NCBI GenBank assembly: GCA_937899935.1
Contig: CALCOW010000337.1
Location: 1 to 12,484 of the forward strand
DNA length: 12,484 bases
Direction of reading: 5' to 3'
Source of the DNA: an uncultured Phycisphaerae bacterium
GTDB lineage: Bacteria; Planctomycetota; Phycisphaerae; Phycisphaerales; SM1A02
Below are positions 5,818 to 12,484 of this stretch, piece after piece. The first letter of the stretch is position 1. Every line of letters starts with the position of its first letter. The notes under the pieces were generated by a model. It made no database searches and was not told where the DNA came from. It was given only the letters and a program-made list of their open reading frames with translations. Position numbers and translations under genes: made by a program.

Positions 5818-6961
5818 GAAGCCACTTTTCAATAGAGATCTCAATAGCATCAGCGGTTTGTTGCATCGCCATCTTTGGGCTGGTGTATTCTGACAGTTCG
5901 ATGACCGTTGCCAACGGGCCACCATTCTCGGTGAGCATGCTCTCAAATCCAGCGGCCGTGCGTCCCACAACGGCAATCGTAGGAGTTGTGTTTGCTGCTG
6001 CGGTAGAAGCAACACCACTGCAGACCTTTCCTGCATTCGATTGACTGTCTAGTTGACCTTCACCAGTGATCACCAATGAAACATTGCGACAACGTTCTTG
6101 GAAATTCACCAGTTTCATAATGGTCTCAATGCCTGAGACGATGGTGCCTCCCAGCATTGCTTTCGCTCCAAAGCCAGCTCCACCTGCAGCCCCCGTGCCT
6201 GCAGAAAGCGGATCAACATTTGGGAAGAATGAGCTGAGATGTAGCAGTGCATTTTCCAGAACTCGAACTTGTTTCGAAGAGGCACCTTTTTGCGGCCCAT
6301 AGATCTGGGCAGCACCGTTGCTGCCGATGAGTGGGTTGTTGACATCGCAGGCAATAGTGAGTGCATCCCATTGCAGTGAGACTGCACTTGAGTCAATGCG
6401 AGCTATTGAATGGTATTGCTTTGGTGGCAGTGGGCCATTCATTTGCTCTCCTGCAGCATTGAGTAGTTTGACCCCCATCGCATGAGCCATTCCAAGGCCA
6501 CCATCGATGGTCGCACTTCCGCCCAGAAATAGAATGATGTTCTTGCAATCATGATCAATCGCCTCTTGAAGCAGTTGCCCAGTTCCGTAAGTGGTTCCTT
6601 GGAGTGGGCATCTCTCAGCATCACTAACCCGTAGTAAACCTGAAGCTTCGGCGAGTTCAATAACGCCCAAATTTTGCTCTGGCACCTGTAGCCAACTTGC
6701 CGGACACCCACGGCCCAATGGATCGAGAACCTCAGCACGCCTCAGCTGCCCACCCAAAGATGGATGGACAGCCAACAGGCTGCCCTCGCCGCCGTCTGCA
6801 AGTGGGCATAAATCAAGACGGCAATTGGGATACACCTTACGGACGCCCTGTGCGATGGCTTCGGCGGCTTGTGTGGCAGGTAGCGTTCCCTTGAACGTAT
6901 CTGGTGCAACGAGTACGCCTGTAAGAACGGCTGGAAGATTGACTGGATTAACACGAGTCAT
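5804..6961 (-). CDS. glxK: Glycerate kinase (GarK/GlxK family)
   Basis: This enzyme phosphorylates D-glycerate with ATP to phosphoglycerate, usually the 2-phosphate in this family, and feeds glycolysis from glycerate and glyoxylate routes. The 385-residue protein shows the family motifs in order: APDTFKG (19-25), LADGGEG (54-60), GGSATIDGG (147-155), ACDVNNPLIG (204-213), YGPQKGA (221-227), GAAGGAGFG (257-265) and TGEGQLD (299-305). The usual GGSATNDGG has Ile in place of Asn. The ATG at 6961 gives an N terminus about 13 residues longer than E. coli GlxK, but no closer ATG or GTG exists. The Shine-Dalgarno is weak. The gene converges on the UAP1-like gene and diverges from the DedA gene (82 bp). 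No glyoxylate or glucarate catabolism genes are next to it, so its pathway is not fixed by context. Confidence 0.94.
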   Translation of the reverse strand: MTRVNPVNLPAVLTGVLVAPDTFKGTLPATQAAEAIAQGVRKVYPNCRLDLCPLADGGEGSLLAVHPSLGGQLRRAEVLDPLGRGCPASWLQVPEQNLGVIELAEASGLLRVSDAERCPLQGTTYGTGQLLQEAIDHDCKNIILFLGGSATIDGGLGMAHAMGVKLLNAAGEQMNGPLPPKQYHSIARIDSSAVSLQWDALTIACDVNNPLIGSNGAAQIYGPQKGASSKQVRVLENALLHLSSFFPNVDPLSAGTGAAGGAGFGAKAMLGGTIVSGIETIMKLVNFQERCRNVSLVITGEGQLDSQSNAGKVCSGVASTAAANTTPTIAVVGRTAAGFESMLTENGGPLATVIELSEYTSPKMAMQQTADAIEISIEKWLRDQH

Positions 6962-7043
6962 CGAGTTTCTTGTTTCTCAGGGAGATCACAGTCCCATCGC
7001 AGTAAAGAACCTACACTATCAAGCAGAGAGCTTTTTACGATTC

Positions 7044-7766
7044 ATGATTGACGAACTATCAGAACATATTTTCGCGCAGATTAACGTCTATGGCCCTTGG
7101 CTGGTGTTCTTCTTGCTTTACCTCTCGGGTGTGGGCATTCCGCTTGGCGAAGACATGATCATTATCCCAGCCGGCATGCTGATCGGCCAGGGTAAATTTG
7201 GTTGGTGGCCAATGGTGCCATTGACCTATTTAGGTGTCATCCTCGCTGACATCTCTTGGTATGGAATATGTCGTGCATTTGGAATGAAGCTTCTTAGAAA
7301 GAGGTGGATGAAACGTCTTGTTCATCCTCGTAGATTGCTGGAAATGAAGTATAAGTTCGATCACTATGGGTTATGGGTTGTTGTCATTAGTCGGTTTATT
7401 CCGGCGAGTAGAACGACCATGATCACAGTGGTCGGTGCCTTTCGATTAAAGTTTTGGAAGTTTCTATTAGCCGAAGCCGTGTGTGTTGCTATCACCGTGC
7501 CATTCCAGTTGGGGCTGGGCTATTTGATTGGCAGAGGCATGGGAGAGACGAAGAACTTTGTAGATCTCCTGATCAAGATTGCGGTCGTCGTACTGGTGGT
7601 TGTGGTCGCGGTTTTTCTTTTTGGGCTCTGGTTGCGTGCGAGAAAATCTCGGCATCGACCCCCACGTGCCCCAATCGCTTGGCTTAAACAAGCCAGCACC
7701 TACGACCCATCGTGTGTCCATACCGTGGGGGCCAGATCGACTGAGCAGGAATCACGAAATCTGTAG
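7044..7766 (+). CDS. DedA-family (VTT/SNARE-associated) inner-membrane protein
   Basis: DedA proteins are inner-membrane proteins needed for envelope homeostasis; some members recycle undecaprenyl phosphate across the membrane. The 240-residue protein has several hydrophobic helices. These include residues about 15-35, the re-entrant-like GIPLGEDMIIIPAG (31-44) with acidic Glu36/Asp37, 57-75, and 110-130 with the hallmark SRFIPASRT (Arg117 and Arg123). Further hydrophobic segments are at 141-163 and a strongly hydrophobic valine-rich helix at about 176-197. A basic tail of about 40 residues follows. The frame is open far upstream, but that part lies opposite glycerate kinase and lacks DedA character. 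ATG 7044 fits the family N terminus and has only a weak AGAGAG as Shine-Dalgarno. Which lipid it handles cannot be told. Confidence 0.9.
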   Translation: MIDELSEHIFAQINVYGPWLVFFLLYLSGVGIPLGEDMIIIPAGMLIGQGKFGWWPMVPLTYLGVILADISWYGICRAFGMKLLRKRWMKRLVHPRRLLEMKYKFDHYGLWVVVISRFIPASRTTMITVVGAFRLKFWKFLLAEAVCVAITVPFQLGLGYLIGRGMGETKNFVDLLIKIAVVVLVVVVAVFLFGLWLRARKSRHRPPRAPIAWLKQASTYDPSCVHTVGARSTEQESRNL

Positions 7767-7798
7767 TCAATGATTCAGGCGCCGTGTCCTGTACCCCC

Positions 7799-7804
7799 TA
7801 TACT
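7799..7804 (+). promoter_or_regulatory. Candidate -10 element (TATACT) for the 377-residue gene
   Basis: TATACT within CCCCTATAC (7795-7803) lies 68 bp before the ATG at 7873. The nonamer matches the one at 4246-4254 exactly. No clear -35 is visible. Confidence 0.45.
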
Positions 7805-7872
7805 GTGGTGTTGGTTGTCGGAGGCGTCGGAGAGTCGACGATTCGGTAACGAGCACTTCTTGGAGTACTCAA

Positions 7873-9006
7873 ATGCGCGTGGTAATGACTGGCCAGATTG
7901 GAATGGATAAGAAGCACTACCTCGAGGCGGTCGAGCAGCTCGCGGGCGAGCGAGGTGCCCCGATCGAGATGTTTAACGTCGGTGACATGATGTATGCCGA
8001 GGCACCTGATGTTCGAAAAGGGCGCATTCTCGACTTGCCGCTAAGCCGACTGCACACGCTGAGGCGGGCGGCATTCAAGGACATTATCTCTGAGACACGC
8101 CCAGTCGACGAACACCCAAACATATTAATCAACACACACGCAACCTTCCGTTGGCGGCATGGTTTATTTAGTGCTTATGACTTTGATCAAATGAAGCAAG
8201 CCAGTCCCAATATGTTGATTTGTCTTATGGATAACATTGAGGTTGTACATCATCGTATGCACAAAGAGCATGACATTGATGCAACACTCAAGGATTGCAT
8301 GGTATGGCGTGAAGAAGAAATTCTTGCGACCGAACTTCTCGCTCAAGCACTTGGATGCCACAACGAGTTTTATATTCTCAGTCGCGGTCGCCATAAAGAA
8401 ACTATTGAAACTTGTGTTCGTCTCGTAACACGACCCGACCTCAAGAGAGTGTATCCAAGTTTTCCAATGACACATGTTGTTGGAATGCCTGATGTCCTTG
8501 CTGAGATAGAAGAATTCCGAAGGCGACTCGCAGAGCACTTTATCTGTTTCGATCCAGCGGACGTTGACGAAAAACTTCTGTTAGACCGCGCTCTTGAAGC
8601 CCGTGAGTCAAAAGAAGAATGGCTTGATGTCACGCCCCATCAGTTTGGTGGTCGTTCAGATGGCGAGCCAATACGAGTATCTGTACAGGAGGTGCTCGAC
8701 ATCGCTGGCGATATTGACGGCCAGATTTACATGCGAGACTTTAAGTTGATCGATCAATCAGACATGATTGTGTCATTGATTCCAGAGTTGCCTGGAGGTG
8801 GCCCTGGCTTATCGAGTGGTGTTGAACGGGAACTTCATCATGCCTGGGAGCATACTAAAGAGGTGTATGTCGTTTGGAAGCCGAAACGAAGTCCTTCACC
8901 GTTCATTACGGAAACAGCCACACAAATATTTGCTTCTGTTGATGAGGCTCTAGAGTATTTCGCTGCCAAAGGCATGTTTCCAGAGGTGAATTTGTTTGGG
9001 CACTAA
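7873..9006 (+). CDS. Two-domain protein: adenylate-kinase-like (AdkA type) domain fused to nucleoside 2-deoxyribosyltransferase-like domain
   Basis: I recognise no named family for this 377-residue protein. The N-terminal part (1-180) follows the layout of archaeal adenylate kinase AdkA. It has a first strand and loop VVMTGQIGMDKKH (3-15), FNVGDMM (34-40), ILDLPLSRLHTLRRAA (52-67), ILINTHATFRWRHG (84-97), and a lid-like RMHKEHDID (128-136). The P-loop is unusual: it has GxxGxxKK with Asp where Gly is expected and no following Ser/Thr. Nucleotide binding may be altered or lost. The C-terminal part (190-365) resembles nucleoside 2-deoxyribosyltransferases: KRVYPSFPMTH (191-201), HFICFDPADVDE (222-233), MRDFKLIDQSDMIVSL (287-302) and SSGVERELHHAW (314-325). 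Glu320 sits where NDTs have the nucleophile. GGAG at 7862-7865 supports the ATG. The domain assignments are from memory of the families, not a search. The gene has its own promoter candidate and stands 72 bp before truA. Confidence 0.6.
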   Translation: MRVVMTGQIGMDKKHYLEAVEQLAGERGAPIEMFNVGDMMYAEAPDVRKGRILDLPLSRLHTLRRAAFKDIISETRPVDEHPNILINTHATFRWRHGLFSAYDFDQMKQASPNMLICLMDNIEVVHHRMHKEHDIDATLKDCMVWREEEILATELLAQALGCHNEFYILSRGRHKETIETCVRLVTRPDLKRVYPSFPMTHVVGMPDVLAEIEEFRRRLAEHFICFDPADVDEKLLLDRALEARESKEEWLDVTPHQFGGRSDGEPIRVSVQEVLDIAGDIDGQIYMRDFKLIDQSDMIVSLIPELPGGGPGLSSGVERELHHAWEHTKEVYVVWKPKRSPSPFITETATQIFASVDEALEYFAAKGMFPEVNLFGH

Positions 9007-9023
9007 GTGCTTCGCATTCTTGG

Positions 9024-9063
9024 TTGCAAGGCAATCAATGTTGTTCCTTTGAAGCAAAGCAAC
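9024..9063 (+). other. Two small hairpins between the 377-residue gene and truA
   Basis: TTGC-AAG-GCAA (9024-9034) is followed by a longer structure. In it CTTTG (9047-9051) pairs with CAAAG (9055-9059) around a three-base loop, and GTTG (9040-9043) pairs with CAAC (9060-9063) beyond a TTC bulge. There is no T-run, so this may be a 3' end structure or a truA leader element rather than an intrinsic terminator. Confidence 0.3.
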
Positions 9064-9078
9064 GGCTGTGATTGAACA

Positions 9079-9861
9079 ATGCCGAACTATAAACTGATAG
9101 TTTCCTATGACGGCACTGATTTTCATGGCTGGCAGAAGCAACATCCGCCAGATTCAGAACCCATGCGTACTTGTCAGGGTGTGCTTGAAGATACGGTCCG
9201 CCGTGTGGTGAGAGAACCCATCACCATACTCGGGGCATCCAGGACAGATGCTGGCGTGCACGCAGTAGGTCAAGTAGCGGTGTTTTCAAGCACACGCACT
9301 CTGCCTTTGGATCGTTTACGAATTGCCATCAATGGTCGGCTTCCTCGAGACATGCAGGTTCGAGAGCTTGGGCTGACTCATGCGAGCTTCAACCCAATCA
9401 GTGATGCACTTTCCAAAGGCTATACATACTCAATTTCATTTGGCTCTCCAATGGAGCATGATCGCCCGCTCTTCGATCGACATTTACATACATGGTTGCC
9501 GGTCGATCTGGATGTTGGTCTGATGAATGAAGGGGCGCAGCACCTCGTAGGTGAATTCGATTTTGCTAGCTTTACTCGGGTCAATCATGGTCGCAAGGGA
9601 ACGGTGCGCGAAGTTTATTCTTGTGTCTGTAAGGAGACTGGGCCCCATCGGTGTGCCATTGAAGTGAGTGGAAATGGCTTTTTATATAACATGGTGCGCG
9701 TTATTGCAGGAACCTTAGTCGAGGTCGGGCGAGGGCAACTCAAGCCAGATGAAATTCCCTCTATACGTGCTGCTTGTGATCGTTCGATGGCCGGGCCCAC
9801 ATTGCCTCCAGAAGGCCTTTGCTTAAAGTGGATTAAGTACCCAGATGTTGTAGATCTATGA
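9079..9861 (+). CDS. truA: tRNA pseudouridine(38-40) synthase
   Basis: TruA converts uridines 38-40 of the tRNA anticodon stem-loop to pseudouridine. The 260-residue protein is of normal length for the family. It begins YKLIVSYDGTDFHGWQ, the typical first strand. The catalytic Asp57 lies in ASRTDAGVHA, where most homologues read GRTDAGVHA. Other family motifs are KGYTYSI (113-119), EFDFASF (159-165), the RNA-binding GNGFLYNMVRVIAG (198-211) and the C-terminal TLPPEGLCL (241-249). The ATG at 9079 is fixed by the N-terminal motif although no Shine-Dalgarno is evident. Its TGA overlaps the ATG of the next gene (ATGA, 9858-9861), so the two are probably translationally coupled. Confidence 0.96.
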   Translation: MPNYKLIVSYDGTDFHGWQKQHPPDSEPMRTCQGVLEDTVRRVVREPITILGASRTDAGVHAVGQVAVFSSTRTLPLDRLRIAINGRLPRDMQVRELGLTHASFNPISDALSKGYTYSISFGSPMEHDRPLFDRHLHTWLPVDLDVGLMNEGAQHLVGEFDFASFTRVNHGRKGTVREVYSCVCKETGPHRCAIEVSGNGFLYNMVRVIAGTLVEVGRGQLKPDEIPSIRAACDRSMAGPTLPPEGLCLKWIKYPDVVDL

Positions 9862-12110
9862 GAATGCATTTCAACCATCTCATATTGGTATTGGCTTCCA
9901 TTATTGGGGCGGCAACGGGCCAACAACTAGATATTCCGGATCCTATAAACACGCCCGTGTTAGCCCAGCCAACTAGGGTCTCTGAGTTGGTGCTGGAACT
10001 CGATGCTGAGATTAACGATTTACAGAGGCAACGCTCAACGGCAAGTCCACGGGAGTTGTTACTGTTGGACGTTGCGATTGCGCATCGGACGCTGGCAGCG
10101 AGCCTCTTAGCTTCTGGAGAGCGAGCTGGGGCCGATGGTTCATACGCAATTACGAGTGGTGCCCAATTGGCAAGGGCACGTGATGTCATTGATGGATCAC
10201 TTGATGGATTACGATCAACATCGCAAGCAATGCCAGCGGATATCGCAAAGCAGTCTCGCGTTGTGAATGCACTTATTCGTTTCGTAGATCAAAACAAGAG
10301 CCATGAGAATCTGACGACAGAGCTCGATCCTGCGAGTCTCGACAAATGGCTGATGATTCGCCTCTCCTCTTTAGCGGAAGTAGTCAGCTACTTGGAGGAG
10401 CAGCCACTACAGTCCCACTGGATCTCAGCAGATGCCGTGCACGATGCCTATGGCGCCTCTCAAGGTAACCGATTGGATATAAATCTCTTAGAAGAGGCGA
10501 TTAATCAAGCGAATTTGAAAGCAGAGTCACTCGAAGCTCTCCGGTTGATTTCCGAGAGACTTAAAAAAGCTCAAGCGATACCGGCTCTTAGATTAAGAGC
10601 ACTTGCATTGCAACATGAACTTGTTGAGGCCATTCATTTTGTTGAGCAGCTCGAGTCGGCAGCTTGGTTACCGAAAAAGCAAAGGGAACTGTATCAAGAC
10701 CGATGGGAAGAAGGCCTTGTTTGGTTTTCTGCCCCAGACACTCGGCCGGATGCTCGATTGGTATTTGTCGAATATGCCTTGCTTGCTGAGATACTAGAAC
10801 TCATTACCGCAATGAGTAATCACAAAGGTATGCGTGTGCAACCATCTGACATGGTCGACATTCTTCGTTCACTTGAGAGAGAACGAGAAAAGCATGGTGT
10901 GAGTGAAATCTACGAACAACAGCTTTTGTTCGCTCTCGATATTTTCGATGTGATGTGGTCTTATCGAAGGCTGCCACCGTTCAGCCTGAAGGCTTTGCCG
11001 CAAGGCTCTCTGCGTGGGGAGTTGTTTCGGATTGAGAAACGAGTTGATCGCCATTACAGGGGTATTGAAAGAGAAGTGATTGCCAAGCTGCCGTCATTGA
11101 TTGAGCGCCAGGCCGATCGATCGGATCCCTCAGTTATCACCTTGGTACAGACCTTGCGTAATTATCTGCATGATTTAGAGCGCCTTAGAGCATTAGATCA
11201 TTGGTATGCCCAAATGGTGCAGCTTGATCCAAGTGTCCACACACAACTCGCCCATGTCATACGAGGCCTGGCCATGTCCCTGTTTGATGTGAGAGGACGT
11301 GACGCGGCGGTGAAGAGCATGGCTCGGCTTGGTTCTGAAATCGAAGCGTTTATCACCTTGCCTGGTGAAGCAAAGTTGGTGGCTGGTAATGCGGCATTTG
11401 ATCGACTATCGGGTGGCCAAGCGGCATCGCTCGCCGAAACCATTGACGTTCAAAGACGCCAGTGGATTAACACCTGGTCGCTTCAAGGCAATGGTGGATC
11501 AGCAGCACTTTCAATGCAGCACTTGTGGCGACTTATGTCCTTAATGTCGGCAATGGCTCTGGTAGAGACGGTTGACGAAGAGGGTCAGGCTGGGGATTTA
11601 CTGAGTCGATGGGCGGGTTGGCCATTACAGACGGAAGAAATTCAACTTCATTTTCGTGATTTGTCTTCACGACTTACGCTGGCCGTCGTTGCAGCAAACG
11701 CTGGTCGTTTTGAAGAGGTGCAGGCACAGAACCTGAAAATTACAAACGAGCTGGCGGTCGCTGAACTTGCTGCTCGGCTTCAATTAAAATTAGGTTCATT
11801 GTTAGATCAACGTAGTAGCGGCGCTACCGGTGCAATGAATCAACTAATATTTGCTCCGAGCAATAAGAGTTGGCTCTATGCTCATCGTGGTACGTTGGTT
11901 GAGCTTGGTAGGTACATGCCTGAGATAGCACATTTAGAGCGTATGGGTGAGCCTGATGCAGCAGATGAAGTGCGGGTCTATATACGACGCCTCGCGACGC
12001 AACTGCTCCAAGAAGGTGACGTCTTCAGTTGGCAAGGTGCAGGCAGCGAGCAAGAAAATCTACCCAGTCGTGGAGTCACCTCAACGACACCAAATATGGG
12101 AGGGAACTGA
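9858..12110 (+). CDS. Exported, cysteine-free, alpha-helical protein of unknown function
   Basis: I do not recognise this 750-residue protein. It starts with a likely Sec signal peptide: a short basic and polar head (MRMHFNH), a hydrophobic core (LILVLASIIGAATG) and probable cleavage near residue 21 before QQLDIPDP. No second membrane span is evident, so it is probably periplasmic or outside the cytoplasm. The mature part is rich in Leu, Ala, Glu and Arg and looks almost entirely helical, with long amphipathic stretches such as residues 200-260 and 335-460. I found no cysteine in the whole chain. No catalytic motif, lipobox or cell-wall-binding repeat is seen. The tail is rich in Ser, Gly, Asn and Thr. 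The ATG at 9858 overlaps the truA stop; an ATG two codons on (9864) is an alternative start. A deacetylase gene begins five bases after its stop. Confidence 0.85.
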   Translation: MRMHFNHLILVLASIIGAATGQQLDIPDPINTPVLAQPTRVSELVLELDAEINDLQRQRSTASPRELLLLDVAIAHRTLAASLLASGERAGADGSYAITSGAQLARARDVIDGSLDGLRSTSQAMPADIAKQSRVVNALIRFVDQNKSHENLTTELDPASLDKWLMIRLSSLAEVVSYLEEQPLQSHWISADAVHDAYGASQGNRLDINLLEEAINQANLKAESLEALRLISERLKKAQAIPALRLRALALQHELVEAIHFVEQLESAAWLPKKQRELYQDRWEEGLVWFSAPDTRPDARLVFVEYALLAEILELITAMSNHKGMRVQPSDMVDILRSLEREREKHGVSEIYEQQLLFALDIFDVMWSYRRLPPFSLKALPQGSLRGELFRIEKRVDRHYRGIEREVIAKLPSLIERQADRSDPSVITLVQTLRNYLHDLERLRALDHWYAQMVQLDPSVHTQLAHVIRGLAMSLFDVRGRDAAVKSMARLGSEIEAFITLPGEAKLVAGNAAFDRLSGGQAASLAETIDVQRRQWINTWSLQGNGGSAALSMQHLWRLMSLMSAMALVETVDEEGQAGDLLSRWAGWPLQTEEIQLHFRDLSSRLTLAVVAANAGRFEEVQAQNLKITNELAVAELAARLQLKLGSLLDQRSSGATGAMNQLIFAPSNKSWLYAHRGTLVELGRYMPEIAHLERMGEPDAADEVRVYIRRLATQLLQEGDVFSWQGAGSEQENLPSRGVTSTTPNMGGN
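12098..12104 (+). promoter_or_regulatory. Ribosome binding site of the PIG-L deacetylase gene
   Basis: GGGAGGG lies inside the 3' end of the preceding gene, 11 bases before the ATG at 12116. It supports both this start and co-transcription with the upstream gene. Confidence 0.6.
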
Positions 12111-12115
12111 GCATC

Positions 12116-12484
12116 ATGCAGATTCTCGTAGTCGGACCACATCCCGATGATCAAGAGTTAGGAATGGGCGGCACGATTGCTGCGTTGGCCACTGCTGGAC
12201 ACAATGTTTTGTTACTGGACATGTCTAATGGTGAACCAACGCCATTTGGTGATGCAGAGACCCGAGCACAAGAGTCAGCTGAAGCGGCGCGAATTCTCGG
12301 TGTTCAGCGGCGGCAGTTGGGACTGACCAATCGGTGTATTGAATACTCACTCGAAGCGCGTCATCTTGTGGCGGGTGTTCTTCGTGAACATCGTACTGAT
12401 ATCGTTTTTGTTCCCTACTTTGAAGATGCACACCCTGACCACATTGCAACGACTCGAATCGTTGAAGATGCGCGTTTTGATGCC
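12116..12484 (+). CDS. PIG-L (LmbE) family N-deacetylase, 3' truncated by window edge
   Basis: The first 123 residues of a zinc-dependent de-N-acetylase are visible. Family members include GlcNAc-PI deacetylase, MshB and BshB, which remove acetyl groups from GlcNAc-containing conjugates. The motif PHPDDQELGMGGT (8-20) supplies predicted zinc ligands His9 and Asp12 and catalytic Asp11. HPDH at 106-109 supplies His109 as the third ligand. The NGEPTP segment (38-43) and a basic QRRQLGLTNR stretch (64-73) match the BshB-like and LmbE branch. The ATG is five bases after the previous stop and has a good Shine-Dalgarno. The rest of the gene, about 100-160 codons by family size, lies outside the window. 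Whether it serves a bacillithiol-type thiol or an envelope glycan cannot be decided here. Confidence 0.92.
   Translation, partial: MQILVVGPHPDDQELGMGGTIAALATAGHNVLLLDMSNGEPTPFGDAETRAQESAEAARILGVQRRQLGLTNRCIEYSLEARHLVAGVLREHRTDIVFVPYFEDAHPDHIATTRIVEDARFDA

Noticed and set aside
6591..7043. A long N-terminal extension of the DedA gene (open frame from 6591)
   Set aside because: The stretch lies antisense to the conserved N-terminal half of glycerate kinase, has no DedA or signal-like character, and the family N terminus fits ATG 7044.
7817..7840. Direct repeat GTCGGAG twice plus CGTCG/CGACG inverted repeat in the leader of the 377-residue gene
   Set aside because: The units are seven and five bases long and G-rich; with two copies only, chance cannot be ruled out, so I do not call an operator.
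8164..8538. A 124-codon minus-strand frame inside the 377-residue gene
   Set aside because: It is a shadow of the sense gene with no Shine-Dalgarno and no recognisable motif.

Overview
The window reads as ordinary bacterial chromosome with tightly packed genes and about 50% G+C by eye. There is no rRNA, tRNA, insertion sequence, phage gene or CRISPR array. The best lineage guess is Planctomycetota, probably a Phycisphaerae-like bacterium. This is inferred from a eukaryote-type UDP-sugar pyrophosphorylase (AGX/UAP type), a PIG-L deacetylase with an NGEPTP motif, and a large exported helical protein of unknown family. It is not proven from sequence alone.

Layout, left to right. (1) The 3' part of a phosphohexomutase gene (glmM-like, +) runs off the left edge. 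(2) A minus-strand operon, pdxJ > dapA > Nudix hydrolase, converges on it; dapA and the Nudix gene share an ATGA overlap. (3) A 144 bp divergent region holds small hairpins, a possible 16-codon leader ORF and a promoter candidate. It separates pdxJ from phoU (+). (4) After phoU comes the UAP1-like UDP-N-acetylglucosamine pyrophosphorylase gene (+), which converges on glycerate kinase (-). (5) A DedA-family membrane protein gene (+) diverges from glycerate kinase. (6) Next is an unnamed 377-residue gene that appears to fuse an archaeal-type adenylate-kinase-like domain to a nucleoside-2-deoxyribosyltransferase-like domain (+). (7) Last is a probable operon, truA > exported 750-residue protein > PIG-L deacetylase (+), with the deacetylase cut by the right edge.

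How the genes fit together. GlmM and the UAP1-like enzyme would perform consecutive steps of UDP-GlcNAc synthesis, if the mutase acts on glucosamine-6-phosphate and an N-acetyltransferase lies elsewhere. DapA supplies lysine and, in lineages that use it, diaminopimelate; PdxJ supplies vitamin B6. DedA proteins are linked to lipid-carrier recycling and envelope homeostasis. The region is therefore mostly core metabolism with an envelope-precursor leaning. The most unusual gene is the kinase-like/NDT-like fusion at 7873-9006. The next most notable are the cysteine-free exported protein translationally coupled to truA, and a CTATAC element that recurs 57-69 bp upstream of three genes.
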